Positions 10,640-21,649 of a stretch of DNA of 64,000 nucleotides are shown here, one piece after another. Origin of the DNA: Nereocystis luetkeana (lineage: Eukaryota; Sar; Phaeophyceae; Laminariales; Laminariaceae). Position numbers and translations under genes: made by a program. The stretch covers positions 9,861,087 to 9,925,086 of the forward strand of contig JARUPZ010000017.1 of the NCBI GenBank assembly GCA_031213475.1, read 5' to 3'. Positions within the stretch are counted from its first letter, which is position 1; every line of letters begins with the position of its first letter. The notes beneath the pieces were generated by a model. The model was given only the letters and a program-made list of their open reading frames with translations. It was not told the origin of the DNA and did not search any database.

Positions 10640-11300
10640 CGGGCTCGGCGCGGTCGCGTTCGGACGGGATGGGTACCGTCGGGATGGGTACCGTCGGGAC
10701 CTAGGAAGCGGCAGGAGCCGGGGCAAAAACGACTGGTGCCGGATGTCGCGGCCGTGGTGCTCGCGGCGGGGTGATAGCACGCCGGGCTGATGGTCTAGGG
10801 ACCCCGGCCCCAAGATATAATCAACAGCAGGCGGCGCGGAGCCAGCGGCGGCGGCTGTTCGCCGGCGTGTCCGATTTGAGATGCGGCCCGAAGGTGGCAA
10901 GTTATTCAGAGGCGCCAGGTTGCCAGGCGGTGATGGGGCAGATGCGGAGGGATCGACGATCACGGCAGAGTCTTCTCCCTGAAAAGTGCTCGTCGGGGGA
11001 GGAGCGCGCTGGGCGACATTCGTCACCGCAGCGGGTGCTGCTGCGGAGCCCTGACCTGAAGGGGCAGACGCGGCCCGAGCAGCGCTCGCGTCGTAATTGT
11101 CTTCCTGTAAAGTGCTCGTCGGCGGAGGAGCGCGCTGGGCGACAGTCGTCGCCACGGCGGGGGCTTCTGCATAACCCTGGCCTGAAAGGGGCAGATGCGG
11201 CCGGAGCAGTGCTCATGGCGGAATCTTCTCACTGTAAAGTGCTCGTCGGTGGAGGGGTGCGCTGGATGACAAAGGTCGCTGCAGCGAGAGCGTCTCCAGA
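10640..11300 (-). repeat. Linker with 126-bp (42-codon) tandem repeats
   Basis: Between RNase H and integrase the element has three units of about 126 bp, marked by GTGCTCGTCGG at about 10986, 11111 and 11238. In minus-strand translation the shared core is AQRAPPPTSTxQ followed by an acidic/Ala-rich stretch. The period is divisible by three, so the expansion kept the polyprotein frame. The product is a Pro/Ala/Ser-rich spacer of no evident enzymatic role. Confidence 0.7.
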
Positions 11301-11428
11301 GCCCTAGTCGCCCCCGGAGGCTACGGCAAAAACCAAAGCGAAAGCGGTGTTGGGTGGCGGGTGAAAAAATCCTCCACCCAGGACGGCGATCGACGGTGGC
11401 GACGGAAGCAGATACACGAGCGACGTCG

Positions 11429-12090
11429 TCAATCCTCATACGTGGCCCGAGTGTGCGAAACTCGCGAAAATTCGAAGAGGTGAAAGGCAGCCCACCCAAG
11501 ATGGCACTTTCGTTGGCGGGCACCAGCCCACCCAAAGCTACACCGGGGGTTGGGAAAGAGCGAGTGCGAAAGCCCGCAGGCTCGGATGAGGAAGTTACCG
11601 GCGTCCTTGACGGGGGTGAGGCTGCTAGACCCACTGCGGTCGTGTTCGTTTGCGGGCTCTGGCAAGCAGGAGAGAAAATCAGCATTTCCGTTGGCGCTGC
11701 CCTTGCGGTACTCGAGAGTGTAGTCGAACGCGGTGAGGATTTCGAGCCACCACTGGACTCGCGTGTTGTGGTCCCCTACCGTGCCGATGCTCTCAAATGC
11801 TTCGTGGTCCGAAAATATGCAAAACTTCGTCCCCCATAGGTGGCCTCGGAGTCGTTTGATGGCCCAGCAAATTGTGCCAGCTTCAGGTCCAACGGGGTCC
11901 AGAGCCTCTCGGAATCGAGGGTAGCGCGGTAGCGCGGCTGATATAAGCAATGGGCCGTACCGAGCCGTCGAGTTGTTCTTGTTCCAGCGCGCACCTAAAC
12001 CGTCGATGCAGGCGTTACAGTATTCACGGAAGAGGCGAGAGCCGTCGGCTACAACGTCCCAGTCCGGGACGACCAAGATTTGTTGGGCCG
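11429..12090 (-). pseudogene. Gypsy RNase H domain, RT lost
   Basis: The 215-residue minus-strand frame starts at the tether (VVPDWDVVADGSRLFREYC) and reads through KRLRGHLWGTKFCIFSDHEA, RVQWWLEILTAFDYTLEYRK and GSANGNADFLSCLPEP. These match the order of the Ty3-type RNase H (SDH-A, WW/RW-L, YRKG-N-ADxLS). The first catalytic region (normally YCDAS) has degenerated to YCNACID. No YxDD-bearing RT precedes it. Downstream the frame runs into a Pro/Ser/Ala linker towards integrase. Confidence 0.85.
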
Positions 12091-12239
12091 CGAGTTCGGT
12101 GGGGCAGCGAGCTTGGCGAGGATCTGGTGAACGATAACTTTCATGGCCGGCGAAATATCGTACTTAACCCCCTTCCGGAATAGGGCAGTGAGAAGGCGGA
12201 TCCTTTAGACCTGTCAGGCAGGAATCAAATGCCCATGCC

Positions 12240-12690
12240 CAAGAACCTCAAGCAGGTCCGTGCGCTGATGGGCGGCGTGGGATCTAGCTGGAACGCCCTA
12301 GCAGTCCTGCATGCTACATCACTGAGGGGGGAACCACGATAGGCCCAAACCGCGAGGGAGCACGCAGGCTCATTTTGTCGAAACAATTGGACGCTCACGG
12401 GCACTCTCGTCGATGTCTTTAGAGGGGCCGATTCGCCAAAAAACCCAGGAAAGAGGGGTGCATTTCTGCTCGCACGCGATGGATGCCGCACCTACAGAGA
12501 GCATGCGATCGAAAACATCTGGTCGAATGAAAGTCTGTGGGGAGCCAGTGTCAATAAGCGCCACGCGACCAAAAGCTGCAAGAACGCCAGTTCCGCTGTG
12601 AATCGCGTTTTTGGTTGTAAAAGAGGCGTCGTCGAGGGTAATGGTGCCCTTCGACGAGGCCGAGGTCGAGGGAGGGGTCGACACTAGGTG
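12240..12690 (-). pseudogene. Retroviral-type aspartic protease of Gypsy element
   Basis: The minus-strand frame at 12370-12684 contains VALIDTGSPQTFI, the D-T-G active site of a pepsin-like half-protease that cleaves the polyprotein. It continues, after a frameshift near 12430, with FFGESAPLKTSTRVPVSVQL and SLAVWAY, the C-terminal beta hairpins. Downstream the expected reverse transcriptase is absent and RNase H begins after about 150 bp. Upstream, a Ser/Thr/Pro linker joins it to the NADAR-like domain. Confidence 0.8.
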
Positions 12691-12864
12691 CGACAGCCAA
12701 AACCTCGGGGCTGTGATCAGCCGGCGCGTCAGAAAAATAGGTCGAGAACACCACGGGAGGACCTCGTCAAGCGCGGGCCACGACCAAAAGGCGGGGCGGC
12801 GCTGGCGAAATCTCGTACATCCTGTCAGTCGTGGTCAGAGTGCAATGTTGATGAGAGGAGGCGG

Positions 12865-13385
12865 GGTGTGCCAACTCGGTCTCACGTGAACGGAGGGTGT
12901 CGCGAACGGCGGAAAGAGCTTTCCCGAGCAATTGTTTCCCCACGCCACCGAGAGAGGTCTTGAGCCTCGGGGTCGTCTGCCCGGAGACCGATGCCCCACA
13001 CGAGGTCAAAAGGGCTGGTTTCAGACAAAAACAAATGGTGCCAGTGCTCAATAGGTGCTGCTTCATGACGGGGTTCTGCGTGAATTTAGCAAAGGCACCA
13101 GCAAGAGCGGAGGTTTCCCGACCCAGTCCCAGGTAGCGCAGTCGAAGTTATGCACGCCTCGACCGAGGCGTTTGTGCTCGCGTGGGTCTGACGAGGCCAT
13201 ACCCCGCTCCGCCGAGTCGTGATCCAGAAAAAGGTGAGCCATGTCAGCCATCTTTTACTGCTCCGCGCAGGAATATGGCCCACAGTCAAAGAGCAAAACT
13301 GAGGCGGACCACTGCGAAAAACGGGAGGGGGGCTGCCAGAAAGGTACCACCCGCTCCGTTGAATACTCGAGAGTAGGGTGAAAGA
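12865..13385 (-). pseudogene. NADAR / YbiA-like domain, frameshifted
   Basis: Reading across three frames gives the ordered signature of the NADAR family (YbiA/COG3236, N-glycosidases acting on riboflavin-pathway intermediates or ADP-ribose-type substrates). N-terminal RFSQWSAS and GPYSCAEQ are followed, after an in-frame TAA, by KMADMAHLFLDHDSAE. Then come KRLGRGVHNFD, FAKFTQNPVMKQHLLSTG, SPFDLVWGIGLRADDPEAQD and LGKALSAVRDTLR. The CAEQ glutamate and the WGIG block are the conserved core. It lies on the same strand and about 200 bp upstream of a retroviral-type protease, the position of Gag or the Pol N-terminus. Frameshifts near 13,110 and 13,030 plus the stop make it non-functional. It may be a captured host gene or a host gene hit by the element. 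Confidence 0.75.
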
Positions 13386-13820
13386 CCGAAGATGTCGAGT
13401 CGTCGGTGGCCGCCGTTGCACTCTATGTGGGGGTGAGTGTGCTTCTCTGAGAACGCTGAGCCCCTGGTGCACGAGGCGAGTCCGGTTCCACGTATACGGG
13501 CTCGGTGGCACCATTGCCCGTAGGCAAGAAATCGCCAGAAGGTTCTCGTACTGCGCCCGATGATCTGTCCTGGACCAAAGGGGGCAGGGGGCTGTGAGCC
13601 CGTTCTGCTTAACGAGAGCTGTGATTCTTCCGAATTTAGAGGGTGTGCTGTCCGGTTGGTGGTACCCGAGGTGGCGGGGTCACCACTGGCTCGACGCGCA
13701 GTACTACGCTTTTCCTGTTGCACTGTAGATGAAGGAGCGCGGCGCACGTGAAGTGGCGTGCGCGCCGGTAGAAACACCCCCAAGTGCGGTAAAGCGCCAC
13801 GGAATGACGTATTCTTCATG
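13386..13820 (-). pseudogene. N-terminal stretch of the NADAR-bearing open region
   Basis: An open minus-strand frame starts at ATG 13817-13819 (MKNTSFRG) and runs about 140 codons of Ser/Thr/Pro/Arg-rich sequence before joining the NADAR-like region by a frameshift near 13385. It has no visible domain. It may be the true N-terminus of the NADAR-containing protein or a decayed Gag. The lack of a CCHC knuckle between here and the protease argues against an ordinary Gag. Confidence 0.35.
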
Positions 13821-13829
13821 ATGGTTCGT

Positions 13830-16130
13830 GTCCTCGATCGGATGTGTGGGCCGTTATTTGCCAAGAGCACTACGCTACAACCCGCCGCCTCGGGCGAGCT
13901 AATTTCATCGACGACTGGGAAGATGCAAACGCTGAGCAAGGCGTCCATGGAAACATGTAGCCGAGGTATTTCAACAAACCTTTTTTTTTGTTTTCTTTTG
14001 CCTCCCTGGATTTGGATCAATTCAGATCGATTTGTCTTGCCTGTTGCACAGCAGTATTGTATGTGCAACACCAACGGTGTGACACCCGACTCCCCCATGC
14101 AACAGAGCATGAGCGCTACATACATGTGTGCGTTCAGACCACGCGCGGGTCTCATTGAAAACACTATAAACCCGATAAACGTGTTTGTCGTGTTCATATG
14201 TGTCGTGCAGTAGCCGGGGCACAACAGCTGTAACAGAGCAGTCGTACCAACAGGAATGCGACAATCAACACAGCGGTCACGCTGACGGATTCATTCTAAC
14301 AGCCGGAGCAGCCACTTTGGATTATACAGCAGTACCTCCACGCGCTCATTATTAGTTTTAGTGTTCATAAAGGCAAAGCGGAGGCACGACACCGTGCACA
14401 GTTCTAGTAAACCAGTGCCATAAAACCCACACTTGAAAATGTTGAACGTACCACGGATACTGGGGTACGAGGTACTCGTATGTGTTTTTGACAACTCGGC
14501 TCGTACTGGGCACCAGAACACTTGAGGATTTACACGGGTATTTTTTCGCGAAAGAACCAGAAGTGATCGGCGTTCACTCGACCAAGGATTGAGGTCAAGT
14601 CAGCCCTTCCAGCCGTGACCTTGTTACGTCGCAAAACAAGCATTGCGAATAAGTTGACGATTGTTGCGCATACAAGGTAATGGTGAGTGCCATACGTCCT
14701 CCTGGAAGAATCCAAAATCAACATATGGCATGCTGTTGGTCTGGTTGGAAATATTGTATGTAAAAGACATGCAAGAGGCCTGCTCTCCATCGTGATTGCC
14801 GTGGTATATGCCAACCCAAAATGCAGGAAACCGTTCGGTTTGAGCCGATACGTATAGAAACTGCCCTTACAAAACGTAACTGACTATGCCAAACATACCA
14901 AATGGATATAAAGTAGGGCGTTTCTTGACACCGCCTCCCCACTAGTTTGCATTTTGCGGTTCGTAGTTCGTGGGGTCTTTGTCGGAGTCGAGCATCAGGT
15001 AAGAAACCGTCACTTAAGAAATGTAGCTTGTACAGCCACCCTGATTGAAACGTCGCGCCTGGACGCTATTGCTTGGCAACAGCGGTCCCTCCCTACACTC
15101 TTCGGCCGAAGACCGAAACAACCATCATGCACTCGTCAATGCGGTCATTCGTCGTGGGCAGCTTTACCAAAAGCAGTAGTGCACTCGTTAACTAGAATAG
15201 TGCACTCTCATCGGCTGATTAAAAAGTGTGACCTCCGTCCTTCCCCGCAACGCTACCGAGAATGTGCGCATTCCACGCAGGCCAGATACGAGGGTGCCTC
15301 CGCCGCCCGTGAGACCTGCTTGCAGACTGCAGACTTCAGCACAGCAGTGCGCAGTCAAACCCACCTTATCCTACGGCCATAAATGGACTAATTATTACTC
15401 GCTGGCTCTTCCATAGATACCTCTGAATATATATGTATCTTATTTGTATGGTGGGTTTCGAAACAGCGCGTGTGCTGTCTCAGTTCGGTTGTGAGCCACA
15501 TCACGACCTATCGATAAGATTACAGCAGTACCCGTGCACTCTTCGGCCCGAAATACCCAATATAACTGCTCCCGTTTAACTTTTGCAAAAAGCTGACGCT
15601 TCGCAAAAAGAGGGACAAACTCATGCAGGTAAACGAACATGGACGTTTTTTACATAAAGGTGTCGCGAATGTACCATATGAACCCTGGCGAGAGTCGCCC
15701 AGACATTATTTCTGCATGACACCGGTAGACGCGTTAAACCCACCACCAGGGACACGCTGCACACTGTAAACCTCGAAAATACACTAATGATGCCTACAAT
15801 TGTTTCGAAAACCCGGCCGTGCCCAGTATGTCGAGAGTGTTCGAGGGGTCGAGAAATAGAACCATCGGGAAGCATTCCGCCGTGTATTGCTCCTATGTCA
15901 CGGGCGAGAATAGGCCAGAGCCGTCAGGTAGAAGGATAATAGCTTTCTACAGCCAAGTACGACAACGGCGATACACGCGGTGCATATCTCCGCTGTTCCT
16001 GAATGTTTGTGGAAAAGGGATACACTGCCAATACAGGGCAAACACGTTTGGCACGTGTTCGAGCGACTCAAGGCATGAGCCCACCCTAACGTTCCCGGCA
16101 TTGATCGTACGCCTTGTCTACGACCGTTTG
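13830..16130. other. Spacer between Gypsy relic and Spondin_N gene, no gene seen
   Basis: Frames are short and unconserved. It has a T-run at 13980-13989. The right end must include the 3' UTR of the minus-strand Spondin_N gene that stops at 16133, but I see no clear polyadenylation signal. I looked for the 5' LTR of the Gypsy relic here and found no sequence matching 7.6-8.4 kb. Confidence 0.4.
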
Positions 16131-16132
16131 AT

Positions 16133-19100
16133 TCAAAGCAGCGTAGGCCTGCCGATGAACACTTCAGCGGCGGGGTTGAGCCAGGTGTAGGTAGCGGCGG
16201 GTAGATCGTCAGTGTCGTCACCGTGCACACCGCGGTGTATGTGCACGTATCCCTCTCCCGGGCCAGCCTCTATGTTTCCGGTCGTGGAGGCGCACGCAGG
16301 GCCCGGGATGTGAGTGCACAGCTCGTTGTTGTCCTCGGTGCCTGCAGGAATTAAAATGTATACGGGCGTGGAACACACCGATTTCGACAGGCGCGGAACC
16401 CTTTTCAGCGAGGCGATAGTGTTACCAATGTGCTCTACCCACCGACTGAATCTTTTCGTTTCAGTTCGTCGTTGACATTTCCCCTCCTCTCCGATTTTCT
16501 CTTCCATGGTTTGTCCAGAACAACTATCTGACACGTATATGTGACGGTCTTTCGTGCTGCTTGGTATGATATACGGCCCAAATACGAGTATCGTGCGTCG
16601 GCTACACGCGATCATCAGGGCAACGACTACCATGTGCACGTGAAGCTCCTCACCGGCATCCCACACAGGTGGAAGGATCGTCGAAGTGCCTGCCGTCTTG
16701 AGCTTTTCGGAGTCGAATCCCACGAACCCATCGTTGGTGTTGACTGGTGCAGCAGAAGCAGTAGACCCAGAGTTTCGCACAGTGATGATGGCGGGTGTCA
16801 CGTCAAGGCGAGACATGGGGGGGTGGGTAGTGGGCAGCGATAGTACTTGTGAGTGGACGAGGACCCGAAAGCCAAGGACATGTTGCATGAAAAAATGCGA
16901 GGTAATGATAGCACCTTAACCGCGCCGTCAATTTCAACGGACAGCGCAGCTTGCCGGATTTGTTTCCGACGGTAAGTGGCTTATCGACTCCAGGTGGCTG
17001 CCCAGACGGCGTCAACTCGATTGGTGAGACGTAGACAACGGCAGGCTGATACGAATGACGTTGTAGCGATACAAGGAACGTTTAGTTCCTCAGTCGGAAG
17101 AGGCGAGATACGACAGGGTCTTCTATTGTTCAAAACATGTTGTAACTCACTCTGTCGTATCTCGCCTCTTTCGAAAGGGGGTGTTTATAATGTTGGAGGC
17201 CCTCGTTCGTGAAATATGTTTCGCCAAAACAATGTGCTGCCCCCATCATGACACGCGTCGTCAGCTACTGCTCAGTCACCATAGCTACGACCGAGATAAA
17301 AATCGATTGGATAGCTTGCCGACAAAATTAATCGTCTAGATGTAGTGGCGTAGATCAAGATTTGGCTCGTGAACGTTTCCGAATCGAATGCTCTGTAGCT
17401 GGAGGAGTTGGGTCGTGACGAAATCGAAAGGCCGGCATCGACATCGTGAGCATACAAGAACGACACGAACGTCGAACCAATATGGCGATCCTTTCAAGTC
17501 AGGGGAAGCTGTTCACCAGGTAGCTTACCGATCATGGTGGCCATGGAGATGACAGCGCCGTCTGCGCAGATGTTTTCTTCGACCTCGAGGACGTATCTCT
17601 CCGTCACTCCGGGCATCTGAACGCCTGACCCGGTCACGTATCCGCAAACGTACGGAGCGATATCGGGGTCCTGGGCGAGCGCCTGCTTTACCGTGACAGG
17701 GGGACGGCCAATCGAACGTTCGTGTCGGAAGATACAATGACACGTCCTATGACGTGTCGACAATCGACAGACACTACGGCAGAGGAGGTCATCAACCTTT
17801 CGGAGGCCAATGAACTGAGGAGCTTGATACCTCCCAAACGCTCAACTCCGACATGCCATATACGCTTGACTCCGACCAAAATTCCCATGCCCTAGCACTA
17901 ACGGCATGGAAGATCCGACTCATCCTTTGATGGGTGTTGCACTTCTTGGCCCAAGATGATTCGACCCGTTCTTCGAGTGAGTAACTGCCGGTTGGATTGG
18001 AAACTACCGCAAATAAAATGCCCATCGTGCGGCGCGAACGGAAGTCTTGCGAAGGAGTCTCGTGGTTCCGGTGAGATATTGATCTCTTGACGTGAGGTGC
18101 AGAAGAAATACGCCAACACCCCCCAATCGCTTTGGGTTACTCAATGGACTTACTACGAAGGGTCTTTCTTTATCTGAGAGTTTTCTCCCCCCAATGTTTC
18201 TGGAAAAATGTTTGCGCAATTACTTTTCTGGTTCAGATTTTCCTGTTTCAAGAGAGGTGAAACTCGTCTCTATTCGTATTTTGCTAAATTACCACAAATC
18301 ACGACAGAACGCCCTCGTATCTTGACTCAGATTTTCAAATTCAAATGTCTGGAAATCCAGGGGGAAACAATACTTGTAGAGCTCCGCCAGGCAGCATCAT
18401 CGCGCGAGTCCTTACAAACGGTACGGGCGTCATTTATCTCTAGCGACACACCACTTGATCATGATATCATGATGAGGATACACACTCCGTACCCGTCAAC
18501 CCAAACACCCGCGACGCCCGACCTGAACACCCGCAACACAGAAGAGCTTGAGAGAATGCGTGCTCCGACGTAACCCCGGATGGCACATCAGCTACATACA
18601 CGCTCTCTTTTATGCTGGACGTTTTGATCAGTTCCACGCCTGGTACTTCCACACAAGTTGAGGGCAGCCCTCGACCCCCCCCCCCCCTTCTCTAGTTAGA
18701 CTATCATATACAGGTGCGTGCACAAATGAAACCCGTCGCCACCCGTTCGGCGTTAGGTGTGTACCCGTGAGCACACGTTAGGGGTGCTGACATTGTCGGT
18801 CACATGTCTGGGGCCCAAACGTCGCCCCCGTTCCGAAACCACCGTCGTGTTCTGCCGTGGGTAGTAGTCGCTACGAGGCGGTATAGAACCCCTCCGCCCG
18901 GAAACGTAAGAGGCCATTCGGTTTTGATATGTTTCCCCGAACGGTATGTCCTTTTCCGCCCTTGGTGATCTGCCTTAGCCGCCCACAGGCTTGGTTGACG
19001 ACACGCTTGTCTTCGGACGGAGACCTCGCCGATGGTCATTGCGTACCACACACAAAACCTCAGCTTCACCCTCGTATCGTTCTGTCCTGTATTGAGACCA

Positions 19101-20155
19101 ATGTACACGACTAATAAATATAAAAGATGATAAATCAACAAATTCAGTCACCTCAAGAAAGGATGCGTCTCCGTCCTCAGCCAAAATCTTGAGAGCGTTG
19201 CTGGCGGGGAGTCCCTCTTTAAAAATGTTGATGTCCTGCCGGCACGCGAACAACCACAAAACACAGAAAACCCAGGTGGCAGTCCGGAGGCAGGCAGGCG
19301 GCCATGGGAGCGATGGACGGTGTTAGAGGAATTGCCTTTCATTGCGGAGACAGTCAAGAAATGCAGATCTAAACGTCTTGCGTGTCAGCCCCGGAACTTG
19401 GATATATCCAAGACGAACGTAAAAAATCGTGTAGAACACGATGTAGCTATTTGTCGTCAAACCCAGACTGCTGATTGATGGAACGCCTTTCCTGAACAAC
19501 TATATACCAAATTATGTTGCGGTGTTGGACTCCCAGTGACGTATACCTGGTAGGCATATTCGTTGTACCACACCTGTCCCTACTAGGAAGCTGTGAGTTG
19601 GCTGATTCAAGTTCCCAGCGAAATATTCGGTGGCTGGGCATTCGAGTTAGTTGCGCCGGTGCCAACTATCTCAAGTATTTTGTTAATTTCAGTTTCTCGT
19701 CTTTATAGGAAAGAGCTTGGTCCGTAAACATGAATTGATCGAGAAAGAACAGGTCGAGTAGAAATACTGGAAACCACAGGTTTCGGTGAATAGGATGGGT
19801 CCTGAATAACGTGTCCTCCGGTGTGAGTAAGGCGGATTGTTACGCATCATTTCATGTCCGATTAGCGTTCGGGTGAGGTTGAGAGGGATCTGTCTGAACT
19901 GAGAAGCCCCGTCGACAAGAAATCAGGAGCTACGCGTCATTATTGTATCACGCGTTTGCGGAGCTGATCGTCGCATCAGGAGTTGCGGTATCGTTGAACG
20001 CTGTCTTTGGGGTTGTTGTGCTCTTCGCATGCGAAACACCCCCGAAACAAAGAACCTCAAGCAAGCGGTGGTGGAGACGACTGACTCACGTTGGTATGGG
20101 CGATGAAGAAGACCGGAGAGAAAGGCTGCAGATATGTCAGGTTCCTCACGCGAAT
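16133..20155 (-). CDS. Spondin_N-domain secreted protein, exons 2-6
   Basis: Five minus-strand exons join in one frame through GT-AG introns: 20155-20090, 19235-19152, 17682-17529, 16743-16654 and 16341-16133 (TGA at 16135-16133). The product shows the Spondin_N order: VRNLTYLQPFSPVFFIAH, then FKEGLPASNALKILAEDGD, then GAVISMATM-IVNTNDGFVG, then PPVWDAGTEDNNEL, CTHIPGPAC, and GEGYVHIHRGVHG with DLPAATYTWLNPAAEV at the end. The junctions rebuild conserved words (MIV-NTND across intron 4, DAG-TED across intron 5), which is strong evidence. Four Cys suggest disulfides and an extracellular protein. Spondin_N proteins in animals act in matrix adhesion; the role in algae is unknown. No stop or frameshift lies in the exons. 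Confidence 0.88.
17094..17174. repeat. 23-bp inverted repeat in Spondin_N intron 4
   Basis: Arms 17094-17116 and 17152-17174 match at 22 of 23 positions (core GAGGCGAGATACGACAG), with a 35-nt loop. It lies inside the intron from 17528 to 16744. It may be a small foldback insertion. It could affect splicing only if it folds in the transcript. No second copy was seen in the window. Confidence 0.6.
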
Positions 20156-21149
20156 CTGGTGGTCGACAAGGAGGACACGAGCGAAGACGCCGGGGGGATT
20201 CAGCACTCAAGCACAAACATTCCTCAAAGGGTAATGAACAAGACGCCTCTAGTTACCAGCTGGCAGTGGTATTAAATAAGCTGCAAGAATGAAAAATGAG
20301 ATTGTGTTCCAGAGCCATAGAGCAGAGTGTTATCTCGCGTTGAGGGATAGGGAGGAAAGCGCTGAGGGGATATGAACAACCAGGAAACGATGGACGGTTC
20401 AGACGGACAAACATGACCAAATTCGATGTATATACCTTAACTTTGTTTACAGAGATGATCAACGATGTACTAACACGGGACGAGTCAATACACCGGCATT
20501 GCAGCCAACAGCTCCAGTACCCATCCCCATTCGGATCACGGGCGCTGAACTTCAATCGCCAACAGTCCTGTTGTTTCGGTCTGTCTGCCGCAGGGCTGCT
20601 GCGAGCAATGCTAGCCGATGCTTCGATTTATCACAGAGCCGGGGGCGCTGCTGCGAGTGCTTTTTCTTTTCCGGGCGCCTCACGGCATGTCTATCAGGTC
20701 CTTGCAATCGAGTCGTAGCCCTGGCGGGGATCTGTGGGCGTGAACCCTGCGTGGGTGGAGACGATTGTTGGCGTTATGTAGTGCCGTCACCACATGTTGT
20801 TGGGTGATAGATCCCTCGTATCGAATAGTTGATGTAGTCGCACCACGACATTAAGAGACAATGCATCGCATTGCGGTTGGGAGCTTGGACATCGCAGCAC
20901 GCAGGCAGAGTCATCCCATTGTATGCAGTGGAGTCGACGGCAAGAGCGATTGATTGCGCACCGTTTGGTTTCTTTGTGGGTTCAAGTCAAATCGCGCATA
21001 CTTGTACCGTGGCTGTAGATAAACTCGCACCGTACGCTGCTAAGGGTCGTCTGCTACCTGGTAGATATTTGCCACAAAAATACGATGGCGTGGCCCAATA
21101 CATGAGGGGACGAACATGAAGTATGCTCCCATAGAACGGTCCTATGGAC

Positions 21150-21300
21150 ACGTCGCGACATCCGGCACAACCAATATCCGTGCCGATTTTTCAATCCTAG
21201 AGACAACGACTCCGTGGTCGAGAACCTCCGGCACACAGATACATTAGTGTTGTGCAGGAAGGATAGTGGGCAATACAATGTCATGCCAACATGCTGGAGA
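21150..21300 (+). repeat. Family R repeat, diverged copy
   Basis: It carries CGACATCCGGCACAACCA, CCGTGCCGATTTTTCAATCC and TAGAGACAAC, recognisable as the family R head seen in better form at 27925 and 33930, followed by GGGCAATACAATGTCATGCC, also in family order. Divergence is high, so the edges are approximate. Confidence 0.55.
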
Positions 21301-21649
21301 GCAAAAAATACAAAAACCACTCAAACCAGGAGGATACTACATGAAGCGTCAGATTATCGACTACGGCGCACAATGCACCCAATATAAACTCCTCGGCGGG
21401 TTTTAACCTTTGCGTACTTTCAAGTTTAGCTGAGCAGGTGTCTCACATTCAGTGTTGGATACTGTTTGTGGTATGCGGTAGCTTGATACAGGTCTACGGA
21501 CATTGGGGGATTTATGTATTGCGGGGTTTCGTATCATGTATCGGGGCAATATTTGTTACGCCTCGTGGATGAAGGGATGGAGCTGCTCCTCCGGGAGCAG
21601 TCGCTGATGTAAATGATACGGCCCAGGCTTTGATGTTGACAATGCTGCC

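Larger units (their letters stand above)
8361..13820 (-). mobile_element. Decayed Ty3/Gypsy retrotransposon with NADAR-like domain, RT missing
   Basis: On the minus strand, in reading order: a 5' open stretch (13.82-13.4 kb), a NADAR-like domain (13.39-12.87), aspartic protease (12.69-12.24), RNase H (12.09-11.43), a repeat-bearing linker (11.3-10.64), integrase zinc-binding and DDE core (10.5-9.5), GPF module and chromodomain (9.3-8.72) and a C-terminal extension (8.72-8.36). RNase H before integrase places it in Ty3/Gypsy. Many frameshifts and stops show it is dead. Only about 150 bp separate protease and RNase H, so RT is deleted. No LTR pair was found. Confidence 0.85.

Noticed and set aside
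10771-11307. 178-codon plus-strand frame
   Set aside because: It is the opposite-strand shadow of the repeat-bearing Gypsy linker.
13286-14224. 312-codon minus-strand frame as one intact gene
   Set aside because: Only its downstream part fits the NADAR-bearing region, and the NADAR words continue in other frames; upstream of 13,820 it has no protein-like character.
7600-14900. LTR pair flanking the Gypsy relic
   Set aside because: I compared 7.6-8.4 kb with 13.8-14.9 kb by eye and found no convincing direct repeat; a dot plot would settle it.
16133-16888. 251-codon minus-strand open frame as a single gene
   Set aside because: It reads through an intron: the Spondin_N words on its two sides join perfectly only when 16653-16342 is removed, and its first 45 codons lie upstream of an acceptor at 16744.
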